Shown here in pieces: positions 27,840 to 36,877 of a stretch of DNA of 64,000 bases. The stretch covers positions 3,611,001-3,675,000 of the forward strand of contig NZ_CP025117.1 in assembly GCF_002831645.1 (NCBI RefSeq), written 5' to 3'. A program made the position numbers and the translations under genes. The stretch comes from Olleya sp. Bg11-27 (GTDB taxonomy: Bacteria > Bacteroidota > Bacteroidia > Flavobacteriales > Flavobacteriaceae). Position 1 is the first letter of the stretch. Every line of letters begins with the position of its first letter. The notes below the pieces were generated by a model that had not been told where the DNA came from, did no database searches, and saw only the letters and a list, made by a program, of their open reading frames with translations.

Positions 27840-30179
27840 ATGAAAAAGTCTTTTCTTTTACTATTATTTTCATTTTTATCACTTTCTGTTTTCACACAAG
27901 AAATAACACAAACTATAAAAGGAAATATTACCGACATTTCTTCTCAAAAACCACTTGCATTCGCAACAGTTATAATTATTGGAACCACTCCAATCATAGG
28001 AGCCACTACTGACGTAGATGGTCATTTTATAATTAAAAATATTCCCGTTGGAAGATATAGTCTAAAAGCTTCATTTTTGGGGTATGAATCCATCATAAAA
28101 CCAGAAATAATGGTTACCTCTGCTAAAGAGGTAATATTAAATATTAGTCTTCAAGAAAACGCCTATGTTTTAGATGAAATAATACTTAAACCCAAAATAA
28201 TTAAAGAAAAACCGAATAACATCATGGCTAGCATAAGTGCTAGAATGTTAAGTGTTGAAGAAGCAAATAGGTATGCTGGAGGTTTTGATGACCCAGCACG
28301 ATTAGCAGCTTCTTTTCCTGGAGTTGCGAGTGGTGTTGGTAATAATGCTCTAATTATTAGAGGTAATGCTCCTAAGTATTTACAATGGAAAATTGAGGAC
28401 GTCGAAATCCCAAACCCCAATCATTTTGCTAATTTAGGCGTTTATGGTGCCGGTGGTTTAACCGCTTTAAGCAGTAATTTATTAGCTAATTCTGATTTTT
28501 ACACAGGAGCATTCCCTGCTGAATATAATAATGCTCTTTCTGGGGTTTTTGATATAAAAATGAGAAATGGGAATAACTCAAAATTTGAACATAGCATCAC
28601 ACTCGGCGCTATCGGAATTGATTTAGCTTCCGAAGGCCCCATTGGTACAACAAACGAGGCATCATATCTCGTAAATTATAGATATTCAACGTTAGGACTT
28701 ATCTCCACATTACTTCCTGAAGATGCACAAGGCACAAACTATCAAGATCTATCATTCAAATTAAAACTACCAACAAAAAAAGCAGGATCATTCTCATTAT
28801 GGGGTATTGGATTGATAGATAATTCTGGGACAACTCCTGAAAAAGAAACGCTTAATAGAAACTACTTTCAGGATATTGAAAAGCAAGATATAAAGCAGTA
28901 TATGGGTGCTTTGGGATTAAATAACAGACTCGTCTTTAAAAATAATGCATATCTAAATTCAACGCTTGCATATACTGCCAATGGAATTGACTTATATACA
29001 GACAGATTAGATAATGATGCAAACTTACAACCCGAAAATCAAATAAAAAACACAAACTACACGCTTACCTTTAAATCTTTTTTACATAAAAAATTCAGTT
29101 CAAGGCATACTAACAAAACCGGAATTACAATCAGGAACCTAGCTTATGATTTAACTTTAAAAGAAGCAAATAACCAAGCCGAAAATTCGATTGAGACCAT
29201 AGTTTCTGAAAAAGGATTCAGCACTTTAGTTTCTGCCTATTCTAGCTCTTCTTTATCACTTAAAAAGTGGAAAATAAATTTTGGTATAAGCGCACAACTA
29301 TTTAATTTAAACAACAGCTTTACTTTAGAACCACGTTTGGGACTAAATTATAAAATCAACCAATTAAACGAACTAAGTTTTGGTTATGGACTGCATAGCA
29401 GAATTGAACCACTACCTATTTATTTTGCGAATACAATTAACACGACGTCACCACAAGCTAACAAAAAATTAGAATTCTCTAAAGCTCATCATTTTATATT
29501 AGCCTACGATTGGACTATTACAGAAAAAACACATTTTAAAATTGAGCCATACTTTCAATACCTATTTAATATCCCGGTTATAGCCAATAGTACAAATTCA
29601 CTGATAAATTTACAAAACGATTGGTTTATAAATGATGCGTATGATAATCTAGGAAAAGGCTTAAACTATGGTCTAGACTTAACCTTGGAACACTATCTAA
29701 ATAAAGATTTTTATTATTTAATATCCGCCTCCATTTTTAATTCCAAATACAAAACGAATACTGGCAGCTGGTATAATACTAGATTTAACAAAAATTACAT
29801 TCTCAATACTTTGATAGGAAAAGAGTTTAAAGTTGGAAGAACTAGACACAATAGACTTGGTTTAAATATAAAATTAAGTATCCAAGGAGGAGATCGTTAC
29901 TCTAAAATAGATACTGAAAAATCAATCATAGACCAAGATGTTGTTTACAATGTAACAACACCTTTTACAGAACAAGCAAAAACAGCATTTATCGTCCATT
30001 TTACCACTAATTATGAATGGTATACAAAGCGTAAATCTCATAATCTTTCGTTTAAAATTCTAAATGCCACTAATTTTAAAGAATACCAAGGTCACAGGTA
30101 TAATATTAATACAAGTCAAGTTGAAGACTATAGAGAAGCCTTAATAATCCCGAATGTTAGTTATAAAATTTCATTTTAG
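27840..30179 (+). CDS. TonB-dependent receptor with carboxypeptidase-like N-terminal domain
   Basis: 779 residues. Signal peptide to about residue 19 (FTQ), then a CarboxypepD-regulatory-like beta sandwich at about 22-112 (IKGNITDISSQKPLAFATV), a plug domain at about 125-245 (GNALIIRGNAP-like stretch reads NNALIIRGNAPKYLQWKIED) and a 22-strand barrel. There is no SusD partner, so a metal chelate, vitamin or small substrate is more likely than a large glycan. A 20-bp inverted repeat overlaps its last codons. Probably under the upstream AraC regulator. Confidence 0.88.
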   Translation: MKKSFLLLLFSFLSLSVFTQEITQTIKGNITDISSQKPLAFATVIIIGTTPIIGATTDVDGHFIIKNIPVGRYSLKASFLGYESIIKPEIMVTSAKEVILNISLQENAYVLDEIILKPKIIKEKPNNIMASISARMLSVEEANRYAGGFDDPARLAASFPGVASGVGNNALIIRGNAPKYLQWKIEDVEIPNPNHFANLGVYGAGGLTALSSNLLANSDFYTGAFPAEYNNALSGVFDIKMRNGNNSKFEHSITLGAIGIDLASEGPIGTTNEASYLVNYRYSTLGLISTLLPEDAQGTNYQDLSFKLKLPTKKAGSFSLWGIGLIDNSGTTPEKETLNRNYFQDIEKQDIKQYMGALGLNNRLVFKNNAYLNSTLAYTANGIDLYTDRLDNDANLQPENQIKNTNYTLTFKSFLHKKFSSRHTNKTGITIRNLAYDLTLKEANNQAENSIETIVSEKGFSTLVSAYSSSSLSLKKWKINFGISAQLFNLNNSFTLEPRLGLNYKINQLNELSFGYGLHSRIEPLPIYFANTINTTSPQANKKLEFSKAHHFILAYDWTITEKTHFKIEPYFQYLFNIPVIANSTNSLINLQNDWFINDAYDNLGKGLNYGLDLTLEHYLNKDFYYLISASIFNSKYKTNTGSWYNTRFNKNYILNTLIGKEFKVGRTRHNRLGLNIKLSIQGGDRYSKIDTEKSIIDQDVVYNVTTPFTEQAKTAFIVHFTTNYEWYTKRKSHNLSFKILNATNFKEYQGHRYNINTSQVEDYREALIIPNVSYKISF

Positions 30180-30199
30180 ACTAACATTCGGGATTATTA
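30142..30199 (+). terminator. Strong hairpin over the receptor stop codon
   Basis: A 20-bp perfect inverted repeat: left arm 30142-30161 inside the coding end, right arm 30180-30199 beyond the stop, 18-nt loop. It starts TAATAATCCCGAATG. There is only a short T-rich tail (TCTATTTTC), so it may stabilise the mRNA 3' end as well as terminate. Confidence 0.6.
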
Positions 30200-30609
30200 T
30201 CTATTTTCTATTTTACGAAACTGGAATGTACACAACCAGTTAAAATTATAGAGCTAAGTCATTTTAACTCCACCTATTGCTTAAAACACTTTTTCAAATG
30301 ATAATTTCCATAAATTAATACATATATTTTAAAAAAAAAGCACCTTAATCTATAGAGTACACTCACACTATTTTGCATTACCGAAACTCCCGCTTTAACA
30401 GTTAAATGATAACGCTCTTTCAAAACCCCGATATTGTTTTTGAGAGACACTTTTATTTAGTAAATTAATGACAAGGTTTCTCCAAATATTCTAATCTAGT
30501 GTTAGTTATAAACAAATATTTAAAATAAAGTGAAATTTTTCACAACTTTCTAACAGTCAATTCAAAACAAAAGAGTACTTTCGCGCCTTATTAAAAAAAA
30601 GCACCTGTT
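30200..30609. other. Intergenic before the J-domain gene
   Basis: About 410 bp without a supported gene. A TACTTTCG box near 30576-30583 could be the promoter of the following gene. The 14-bp string AAAAAAAAGCACCT occurs at 30332-30345 and again at 30593-30606. Confidence 0.4.
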
Positions 30610-31056
30610 ATGAAGCGTATTAATGAGTACAAAAAACTATTTAACGTAGATCAAGATTTATCTTTAAAAACTTTAAAAAAATCTTACCGTAATTTAGTTA
30701 AAGAGTGGCATCCTGATAAATTTCAAGCAGGTGACGAAAAAGCTCAAGAAGCTGAATTAATGAGTAGAAAAGTTATCGATGGTTACCACTTTTTAGTAAG
30801 TATCTCTCCTGAAACGATTGAGGCTAACAAAGAAGAGTATGCTGTTACTGTAACTAGTCCAATTATGGATTGGAAACATAAAGGGTTATTATTAGAGATT
30901 ACTTTTTTAAATGGTGATACTTACGAGTATTTTGGTGTAAACAAAGGATTATACATCAAGTTTTCTCAAAGTGATAAGCAAACACGTTTTGCTAAGCGTA
31001 GTATTTTTAATTCTTTCCCTTTTAGAAAAATTAAAAAAAGTGAGGTTACTGCTTAG
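30610..31056 (+). CDS. J-domain protein with C-terminal KTSC domain
   Basis: 148 residues. Residues about 5-65 form a J-domain: an LFNVDQDLSLKTLKKSYRNLVKEWHPDKF helix pair contains the HPD tripeptide (near 35-37) that stimulates DnaK ATPase. Residues about 85-140 match the KTSC domain (LLLEITFLNGDTYEYFGV, then FSQSDKQTRFAKRSI), a small domain of unknown ligand. The role as a specialised Hsp70 co-chaperone is inferred from the J-domain. Stand-alone gene closed by a strong terminator. Confidence 0.85.
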   Translation: MKRINEYKKLFNVDQDLSLKTLKKSYRNLVKEWHPDKFQAGDEKAQEAELMSRKVIDGYHFLVSISPETIEANKEEYAVTVTSPIMDWKHKGLLLEITFLNGDTYEYFGVNKGLYIKFSQSDKQTRFAKRSIFNSFPFRKIKKSEVTA

Positions 31057-31100
31057 TCGTAAACAATACCCTGTATTAATTACAACTAGTAAAACATAAA

Positions 31101-31137
31101 AAAAAAGAGCTAAGGTTTTAAATCTTAGCTCTTTTTT
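31101..31137 (+). terminator. Intrinsic terminator between convergent genes
   Basis: AAAAAAGAGCTAAG at 31101-31114 pairs perfectly with CTTAGCTCTTTTTT at 31124-31137. It lies between the J-domain gene (+) and the glycosyltransferase (-) and is symmetrical enough to serve both. Confidence 0.85.
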
Positions 31138-31180
31138 ATATTATAAAATCTAGATAACGTATTACATTATCTTATTTGTA

Positions 31181-32425
31181 TTATACTTTTTCTGTATTTT
31201 TCTCTTCTATCCACTTACTCATATACTTTGTACTCTGCATCGTATGGTGCATTAATACTTGCCCTAAAAAGTGCTGTTGTCTATGCGTTGGTATATCTGA
31301 TAACAGAGCGTCTATGCTATGCAATACATCTTTAGTGTAGATTGCTTTATCATACAATGTATTTATAATCATAAATCCGTTTTTCTGTTTTCCGTTCCAA
31401 TATATTTTGTTGGAATACAACTCGGCTGCTTGTTTAGCAAACCCTTTTACATCGTCTTCAATAAACGCATTAGTATCTTTTAATGTGCCATACATCCCTT
31501 CTGCTCCAATAGTCGTTGTCACACAAGGTGTCCCATTTACCATAGCGTCAATTAACTTCCCTTTTAATCCAGCTCCAAAGCGTATTGGCGCCAAACAGAC
31601 TTTGGCATCTCCCATTACCTGGTTAACATCTTCCGCAAAGCCTTTTATTAAAAAACCGTCTTTTTCGTTATGTAATTGTTTTGCTTTTTCAGAAACGTAA
31701 GACCCATAGATATGCATTTCGGCCTTAGGTAATTCCTTTCTTATAAGAGGCCAGATATCTGTTTTTAAAAATAGTACAGCATCAAAATTAGGAGGATGCA
31801 TAAAATTTCCGATAGTAATAAAATGATTTCTATCTTTAAATTTAGGACTCTCTTTTTGTGCTTCCGAAGAAATCGGATCTAGCAAAAATGGTAGATAATA
31901 TAATAAACGCTCGTCAATATTAAATTGATTAACTAATATTTCAATTTCTACTTGAGAGATAATAAATGATAGATCACAACGCAAAATACTTGCAATTTCT
32001 CGTTTGGCAGTATCATTTTGTAAATAGCTTTTATCAAAAGATTTATTATCTTTTAAAGCCTGTTGGCGTCCTTTACGTAAACTATGTAAATCTTCGGTAT
32101 CAAGTAATCTTAAGGCATCTGGACACTGCTCTGCTACACGCCAGCCAAATTGTTCTTCCACCATAAAACGGTCAAATAACACAATAGTTGGGTCTAAATT
32201 TTTAACAAAAGTATCAAAACTACTATCATTAAGTACAATGCTTTCTGTTTTTACACCAATACTTAATAAGTCATATGCATGGTCTGTTTTGCTACAAGCA
32301 GACGCAAAAGTAATATCATAATTAGCCGATTGAAAGACTTCAATAAGCTGCATCATCCTGCTACCTGCAGCAGAACTTTTTGGTTCGGGCCAAACAAAGC
32401 CCACGATTAATAATGTTGGATTCAA
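31181..32425 (-). CDS. Glycosyltransferase, GT4-like
   Basis: 414 residues with the two-domain GT-B layout. The N-terminal domain begins with a Rossmann strand (TLLIVGFVWPEP) and the SAAGSRMMQLIE acceptor loop; the C-terminal domain has the HPPNFDAVLFL, FAEDVNQVMGDAKVCLAPIRFGAGLKGKLIDAMVNGTPCV segment, where the GxGLKxKxxEAM-like part binds the nucleotide sugar. Acceptor and donor are unknown. Stand-alone on the minus strand next to the haem protein gene. Confidence 0.82.
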   Translation of the reverse strand: MNPTLLIVGFVWPEPKSSAAGSRMMQLIEVFQSANYDITFASACSKTDHAYDLLSIGVKTESIVLNDSSFDTFVKNLDPTIVLFDRFMVEEQFGWRVAEQCPDALRLLDTEDLHSLRKGRQQALKDNKSFDKSYLQNDTAKREIASILRCDLSFIISQVEIEILVNQFNIDERLLYYLPFLLDPISSEAQKESPKFKDRNHFITIGNFMHPPNFDAVLFLKTDIWPLIRKELPKAEMHIYGSYVSEKAKQLHNEKDGFLIKGFAEDVNQVMGDAKVCLAPIRFGAGLKGKLIDAMVNGTPCVTTTIGAEGMYGTLKDTNAFIEDDVKGFAKQAAELYSNKIYWNGKQKNGFMIINTLYDKAIYTKDVLHSIDALLSDIPTHRQQHFLGQVLMHHTMQSTKYMSKWIEEKNTEKV

Positions 32426-32467
32426 TTAGAGGGAGATTTATAAATTAATTAGTTCTTGAAGTAAATA

Positions 32468-32941
32468 TTACTGAGGTCGTGGTGCTAAAGCATAACCTAG
32501 TCTTACTTCCTTTACCCAATCTACAACTGCTTTAATTTGTGCATCTGTTAAATTAGCGTCACCATGTGTATACGTGTAACTTGGTAAAGGCATTTTCTTT
32601 TCTTCAACTTCTTCTGCTAATTCGTCAAATTTGTGATCTTTCTTTTTTATAGAATAATCTGACCATTTAGAAAAGTCTAAGTGTTTACGTCCGTCCTCAA
32701 TATGCTCTGCCAACCAAAAATTAACTGGTGTTATTGAGTTATACCAAGGATAGTTTGTATTGCTAGTATGACAATCAAAACACGTGGTTTCTAAAATAGT
32801 TTTAACCTCAGCAGATGGCTTTGTCTCTGCTAAAAAAGCAGTTAAGTCTTCTGTATTCCCTTCATTTTTTTCTGGTGAAAAAAACTGCGCAATCACAAAA
32901 GCTATTAATAAAACTAGACCTATCTTTTTAAGTATTTTCAT
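32468..32941 (-). CDS. Periplasmic haem-binding protein (single CxxCH)
   Basis: 157 residues: N-terminal signal/anchor helix (about 5-21) and a domain with one CFDCH motif near residues 54-58 followed by NYPWYNSITPVNFWLAEHI, the pattern of the flavobacterial haem-binding domain family. The C-terminal VVDWVKEVR helix is also conserved in type. Likely a c-type electron carrier or haem sensor matured by CcsBA (356-3568). Transcribed divergently from the gene at 32977. Confidence 0.85.
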   Translation of the reverse strand: MKILKKIGLVLLIAFVIAQFFSPEKNEGNTEDLTAFLAETKPSAEVKTILETTCFDCHTSNTNYPWYNSITPVNFWLAEHIEDGRKHLDFSKWSDYSIKKKDHKFDELAEEVEEKKMPLPSYTYTHGDANLTDAQIKAVVDWVKEVRLGYALAPRPQ

Positions 32942-32976
32942 TTTGCTTATTTTTAAGCTCTAAAAATAAGAAATCT

Positions 32977-33540
32977 TTGACTACCGACGCTTTATATGAA
33001 GAATTAAATTACGTGAATCATTCACGCAAAAAGCGTTTACACTATGCGCAGCTACTGCTTTCAGACTCTAGTCTGATCTGTAAAACGTTAGACATCTTGT
33101 TTATGGTAGATGACAAAATATCACCACGTGCTGCCTGGATATTAGAGTTTATGTGTGCCGAAAATCTAGAAGCCATCATCCCCTACTTGGATCGGTTTAC
33201 CCAAAACATGAGTAAAGTCCATTTAGATTCGGCAGAAAGACCTGTCGCTAAAATATGTCAATACCTTGCTATAGCCTACTATGGAAAAACGCCTTCTAAA
33301 ATTAAAGCGGCCTTACTTCCGACACATCGGGAAAAAATTATTGAAGTGTGCTTTGACTATTTAATTAATGATATTAAAGTCGCTCCAAAAGCTTACGGTA
33401 TGACTACCTTATTTTTATTTGGTAAAGACTATGATTGGGTGTATCCTGAATTAGCAACCATTTTAGAACGTGATTTTGCCACCCAAAGTGCTGCTTTTAA
33501 AGCTAGAGCTAAGTTTATTTTAAAAAAAATAAAACAGTAA
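32977..33540 (+). CDS. Conserved hypothetical, upstream of purB
   Basis: 187 residues, TTG start, helical. Relatives next to purB are often labelled adenylosuccinate lyase although they lack its active-site motifs; no such motif is seen here. Repeated helical pairs (ISPRAAWILEFMCAENLEAIIPYLDRF) suggest a HEAT-like adaptor. Separated from purB by 93 bp. Confidence 0.7.
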   Translation: MTTDALYEELNYVNHSRKKRLHYAQLLLSDSSLICKTLDILFMVDDKISPRAAWILEFMCAENLEAIIPYLDRFTQNMSKVHLDSAERPVAKICQYLAIAYYGKTPSKIKAALLPTHREKIIEVCFDYLINDIKVAPKAYGMTTLFLFGKDYDWVYPELATILERDFATQSAAFKARAKFILKKIKQ

Positions 33541-33633
33541 ATTCATAATATTTATTAAATTCTTAAAGCGTAATCCTTTAGTCTTCCCATTAAAAAAACT
33601 ATATTTATAGCTTGTTAAAAAACAACTATTTAT

Positions 33634-34977
33634 ATGTCTTTAAATCAACTAAATGCGATCTCTCCAATTGATGGTCGTTACCGAAATAAAATTGAAAAAC
33701 TACAAGATTTTTTCTCTGAAGAAGCTTTAATAAAATATCGTGTTTTAGTCGAAATCGAATATTTTATTGCTTTATGCGAAATCCCGTTACCTCAGCTACA
33801 AGGCGTAGATAGTAGTAAATTTGAAGCACTGCGTGACATCTACAAGTCTTTTACAACTGAAAATGCACAAGCTATTAAAGACATTGAAAAAGTAACCAAC
33901 CACGATGTTAAAGCGGTTGAGTATTTTATTAAAGATAAATTTGATGCTTTAGGTTTAAGCGAATTTAAAGAGTTTATCCATTTTGGATTAACGTCTCAAG
34001 ATATTAACAACACTGCTATCCCGTTAAGCATCAAGGACGCAATGAATGAGGCTTACGTCCCAGAATATTTTAATGTTTTAAACGAATTAAAGCGTCTTGC
34101 CGAAGAGTGGAAAGACATCCCAATGTTGGCTAGAACGCATGGTCAACCGGCGTCTCCAACACGTTTAGGAAAAGAAATTGAAGTTTTTGCTGTCCGTATG
34201 GAAGAGCAATTTAACTTATTAAATGACATCCCAAGTGCTGCTAAGTTTGGTGGTGCAACAGGAAACTTTAACGCACACAAAGTGGCTTACCCAGCGATAG
34301 ATTGGAAAGCTTTTGGAGGAACATTTGTACAAGAAAAACTAGGCTTACACCACTCCTTCCCGACGACCCAAATCGAGCATTACGACCATATGGCCGCTTT
34401 GTTTGATTGTTTAAAACGTATCAATACTATTGTTATAGATTTAGATAGAGACATTTGGACCTATGTATCTATGGAGTACTTTAAGCAAAAAATTAAAGCG
34501 GGAGAAGTTGGAAGTAGTGCCATGCCACATAAAGTAAATCCTATTGATTTTGAAAACAGTGAAGGTAACTTAGGTATGGCTAATGCCATTTTTGAGCATT
34601 TATCTGCAAAATTACCGATTTCAAGATTACAACGTGATTTAACAGATAGTACTGTATTACGTAATGTTGGAGTCCCTTTTGGACATACTTTAATTGGTTT
34701 TGGATCAACTTTAAAAGGGTTAAGTAAATTATTACTTAATGCGCCTAAATTTGCACAAGACCTTGAAAACAATTGGGCAGTTGTAGCAGAAGCCATTCAA
34801 ACCATTTTAAGACGTGAAGGTTACCCTAATCCTTACGAGGCTTTAAAAGGGTTAACTAGAACTAACGATGCTATTAATAAAGCCTCTATTTCTAATTTCA
34901 TAGATACATTAGACGTTAGTGATGCTATCAAAACAGAATTAAAAGCAATATCACCAAGTAACTATACCGGAATATAA
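33634..34977 (+). CDS. purB: Adenylosuccinate lyase
   Basis: 447 residues. Fumarase-superfamily enzyme that cleaves SAICAR and adenylosuccinate in purine synthesis. Seen are the opening ISPIDGRYRNKI, the FGLTSQDINNTA and THGQPASPT segments, and the signature SSAMPHKVNPIDFENSEGN near residue 291, which includes the catalytic Ser loop. Full length. Followed after 5 bp by a small membrane protein. Confidence 0.97.
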   Translation: MSLNQLNAISPIDGRYRNKIEKLQDFFSEEALIKYRVLVEIEYFIALCEIPLPQLQGVDSSKFEALRDIYKSFTTENAQAIKDIEKVTNHDVKAVEYFIKDKFDALGLSEFKEFIHFGLTSQDINNTAIPLSIKDAMNEAYVPEYFNVLNELKRLAEEWKDIPMLARTHGQPASPTRLGKEIEVFAVRMEEQFNLLNDIPSAAKFGGATGNFNAHKVAYPAIDWKAFGGTFVQEKLGLHHSFPTTQIEHYDHMAALFDCLKRINTIVIDLDRDIWTYVSMEYFKQKIKAGEVGSSAMPHKVNPIDFENSEGNLGMANAIFEHLSAKLPISRLQRDLTDSTVLRNVGVPFGHTLIGFGSTLKGLSKLLLNAPKFAQDLENNWAVVAEAIQTILRREGYPNPYEALKGLTRTNDAINKASISNFIDTLDVSDAIKTELKAISPSNYTGI

Positions 34978-34982
34978 TACGT

Positions 34983-35183
34983 ATGCTAAATGATAATGCC
35001 TCTATGGCACTTTGTACTATAACTTTACTACTCTTTTTTATAGGAGGAATCACTGGAGTTTTAAATCATCCGGTGTACATCGCTATTATTGTTATTGCAT
35101 ATTTAGTCGTGATTATTAATTTGGTCGTGGTAAAAAAGCCTGAAACAGATGATGCTTTTTTTGAACCGAAAAACAAAAAATAA
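34983..35183 (+). CDS. Small two-helix membrane protein
   Basis: 66 residues with two hydrophobic helices (about 8-26 and 31-50) and an acidic then basic tail (DDAFFEPKNKK). It follows purB closely and is closed by a strong terminator, which supports it as a real co-transcribed gene. Function unknown. Confidence 0.65.
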   Translation: MLNDNASMALCTITLLLFFIGGITGVLNHPVYIAIIVIAYLVVIINLVVVKKPETDDAFFEPKNKK

Positions 35184-35203
35184 TCCTAATTATCACTTCA
35201 TTA

Positions 35204-35234
35204 AAAAAGGCTTATCCATTGGATAAGCCTTTTT
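35204..35234 (+). terminator. Intrinsic terminator of the purB operon
   Basis: AAAAAGGCTTATCC at 35204-35217, ATT loop, GGATAAGCCTTTTT at 35221-35234: perfect 14-bp stem. It also faces the end of the minus-strand DUF4252 gene. Confidence 0.85.
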
Positions 35235-35264
35235 ACTTGTAGTGTAACCTAAAAGGTGCTATGT

Positions 35265-35807
35265 TTATTTAAAAAACGACATCAGACCTTCAATTTCACC
35301 TTTGTCAATATCCGCGTTTTGTAGTTTAGAGCTTAACTTAATTAATTGTTCCGGCTTCATATCGTCTCCAATTATTCTTAAAATTGTAAACCCCATCTCT
35401 TTAGAACTTGCTAACACTAAAAACTCATCTATAGCCGCTCCGTTTTCAATAACATTAATCTTAACATTAACGCCATTATCTTTAAACTCCATCAGCTCTT
35501 CATATTTTTTGTTTCCAAAAACAACTTTAGCTTTCGCTAATTCTTCTGTATAAGCTGCTACGTTTCCTGCAGTTGACTTATAAGCTAATATGTCTAATTT
35601 ACTTACCGACTGATACGCTTCTTGTTCTTCTTCTGTTAAATTAGCCTTTGAAAAATCTATAACATCTGTAGAGACGTCAAAAGACATAAAATCTGGTAAT
35701 TCTTGATGATCTACAAAGTAGGTTTGTATAGAGTTTTCGTCTTTACAACTTACCAATACTACTGTTAATACAAGAAGGGTTACAATTGATTTGATTGATG
35801 TTTTCAT
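35265..35807 (-). CDS. DUF4252 lipoprotein
   Basis: 180 residues with a lipoprotein signal ending LVSC (mature Cys near 21). The DUF4252 domain fills the rest (MEFKDNGVNVKINVIENGAAIDEFLVLASS). Function unknown; the pair with the neighbouring DUF4252 protein behind an ECF sigma factor is a recurring flavobacterial arrangement. Starts 4 bp after its partner's stop. Confidence 0.85.
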   Translation of the reverse strand: MKTSIKSIVTLLVLTVVLVSCKDENSIQTYFVDHQELPDFMSFDVSTDVIDFSKANLTEEEQEAYQSVSKLDILAYKSTAGNVAAYTEELAKAKVVFGNKKYEELMEFKDNGVNVKINVIENGAAIDEFLVLASSKEMGFTILRIIGDDMKPEQLIKLSSKLQNADIDKGEIEGLMSFFK

Positions 35808-35811
35808 AGTT

Positions 35812-36384
35812 TTATTTTTTACTTTTCTTTTTTAACTCCTCACCACCTGGAAGGTTCATTTTTTGAGTTAATTTAGAAATTTGATTTAAATCAATATTCC
35901 CTGTCAATGAGATTACAACAGTTTCGATTGTACGTTTTTCGCCGTTAATTTCGACATCAGATCCTTTGGTTACGGCATCTAATCCATTAATAAACATCAG
36001 TAATTCGCTAACGTGATCTTCATCTTTACCTTGCTTCACGTAAAACTTCATAACGACACCATTATCCTTAACTTCCATTAACTCTTCTAAAGATGTACTT
36101 CGTGTTGTGACCCACTTAGTAATACTTTTTGCAATAGTCAGATCTCCTGTAGCCATCGTTTTAAAACTAGTAATACTGTTTACCATCTCCATATAAGCTT
36201 TAGCTTCTGCATCGTCTGTATCAATATCTATTTTAGCTAGCATTTGAAACATCTTAGGTTTTATAGACACGTAACTTACTTTATCGCTATCGCTATATTT
36301 TTCAAAGACATCTTGAGCCATTCCTGTTAATGGCATCATTACTATTGCCATCAGTGTTATTGTTATTGTTATATATTTTTTCAT
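35812..36384 (-). CDS. DUF4252 secreted protein
   Basis: 190 residues from the ATG at 36384, which begins a typical signal peptide (MKKYITITITLMAIVMMPLTG, cleavage near MAQ). An upstream in-frame ATG at 36435 would overlap the previous gene and put 17 polar residues before the signal, so it is rejected. The mature part repeats the DUF4252 pattern (VKDNGVVMKFYVKQG, LLMFINGLDAV). Second gene product of the sigma-factor operon to carry this domain. Confidence 0.85.
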   Translation of the reverse strand: MKKYITITITLMAIVMMPLTGMAQDVFEKYSDSDKVSYVSIKPKMFQMLAKIDIDTDDAEAKAYMEMVNSITSFKTMATGDLTIAKSITKWVTTRSTSLEELMEVKDNGVVMKFYVKQGKDEDHVSELLMFINGLDAVTKGSDVEINGEKRTIETVVISLTGNIDLNQISKLTQKMNLPGGEELKKKSKK

Positions 36385-36403
36385 TGTATTTGTGTTATTA
36401 GGT

Positions 36404-36877
36404 TTATTTTTTATTGATTTTAAGGATTCTTCCAATTGGGTTCTCCATCTCTTTTAAATAGTCAACTTGTGTGCCAGCTTTATTAATAACACCTAAGTAA
36501 TTAACTTGTGCGGTCCCTTTATTAAAGGTTTTAGACACTAACTCTAGATATGATTTTGCTTGACTATACGCCAACCTATCAGCAGCTGTGATAACATCCT
36601 CTTTGGGTCTATTAAAATAAATACCAACCATTAATACTGCTACTGCTGCAACGCTTAACCACTTAATATTATATTTATTTTTAGCGTTTAGTGGCACGTT
36701 TTTAGTAAAAGTCTCTTGTTGGTTTACTGTATAGTATCCAAAAATGGCTTTATAATGCTCTAAATGTGGCGCGACAGTTTCTTGCTTAAAATAGTTTTTT
36801 AACTGTGCTTCTTCTTTTAGAGTGGTTTCACCATTCTCGTACTTTTCTAGTAAGTCGTCTATATTATTTAACACCAT
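36404..36877 (-). CDS. Single-pass membrane protein, probable anti-sigma factor
   Basis: 157 residues: an acidic N-terminal cytoplasmic part (NNIDDLLEKYENGETTLKEEA, residues 4-24), a membrane helix at about 73-90 and a short periplasmic part. It overlaps the sigma factor gene by 14 bp. Position, topology and size fit a sigma-sequestering partner; no zinc motif is present, so this is inferred from context. Confidence 0.7.
   Translation of the reverse strand: MVLNNIDDLLEKYENGETTLKEEAQLKNYFKQETVAPHLEHYKAIFGYYTVNQQETFTKNVPLNAKNKYNIKWLSVAAVAVLMVGIYFNRPKEDVITAADRLAYSQAKSYLELVSKTFNKGTAQVNYLGVINKAGTQVDYLKEMENPIGRILKINKK

Noticed and set aside
30332-30606. Repeated 14-bp string AAAAAAAAGCACCT at two places 260 bp apart
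   Set aside because: Mostly an A-run plus six bases; too short and low in complexity to claim a repeat element or att sites.
32977-33540. Naming this gene adenylosuccinate lyase because of its neighbour
   Set aside because: It lacks the SSAMPHKVNP signature and catalytic segments; the true purB is the next gene.
36384-36435. Earlier in-frame ATG for the DUF4252 gene
   Set aside because: The longer start overlaps the preceding coding sequence and adds a polar leader before the signal peptide.
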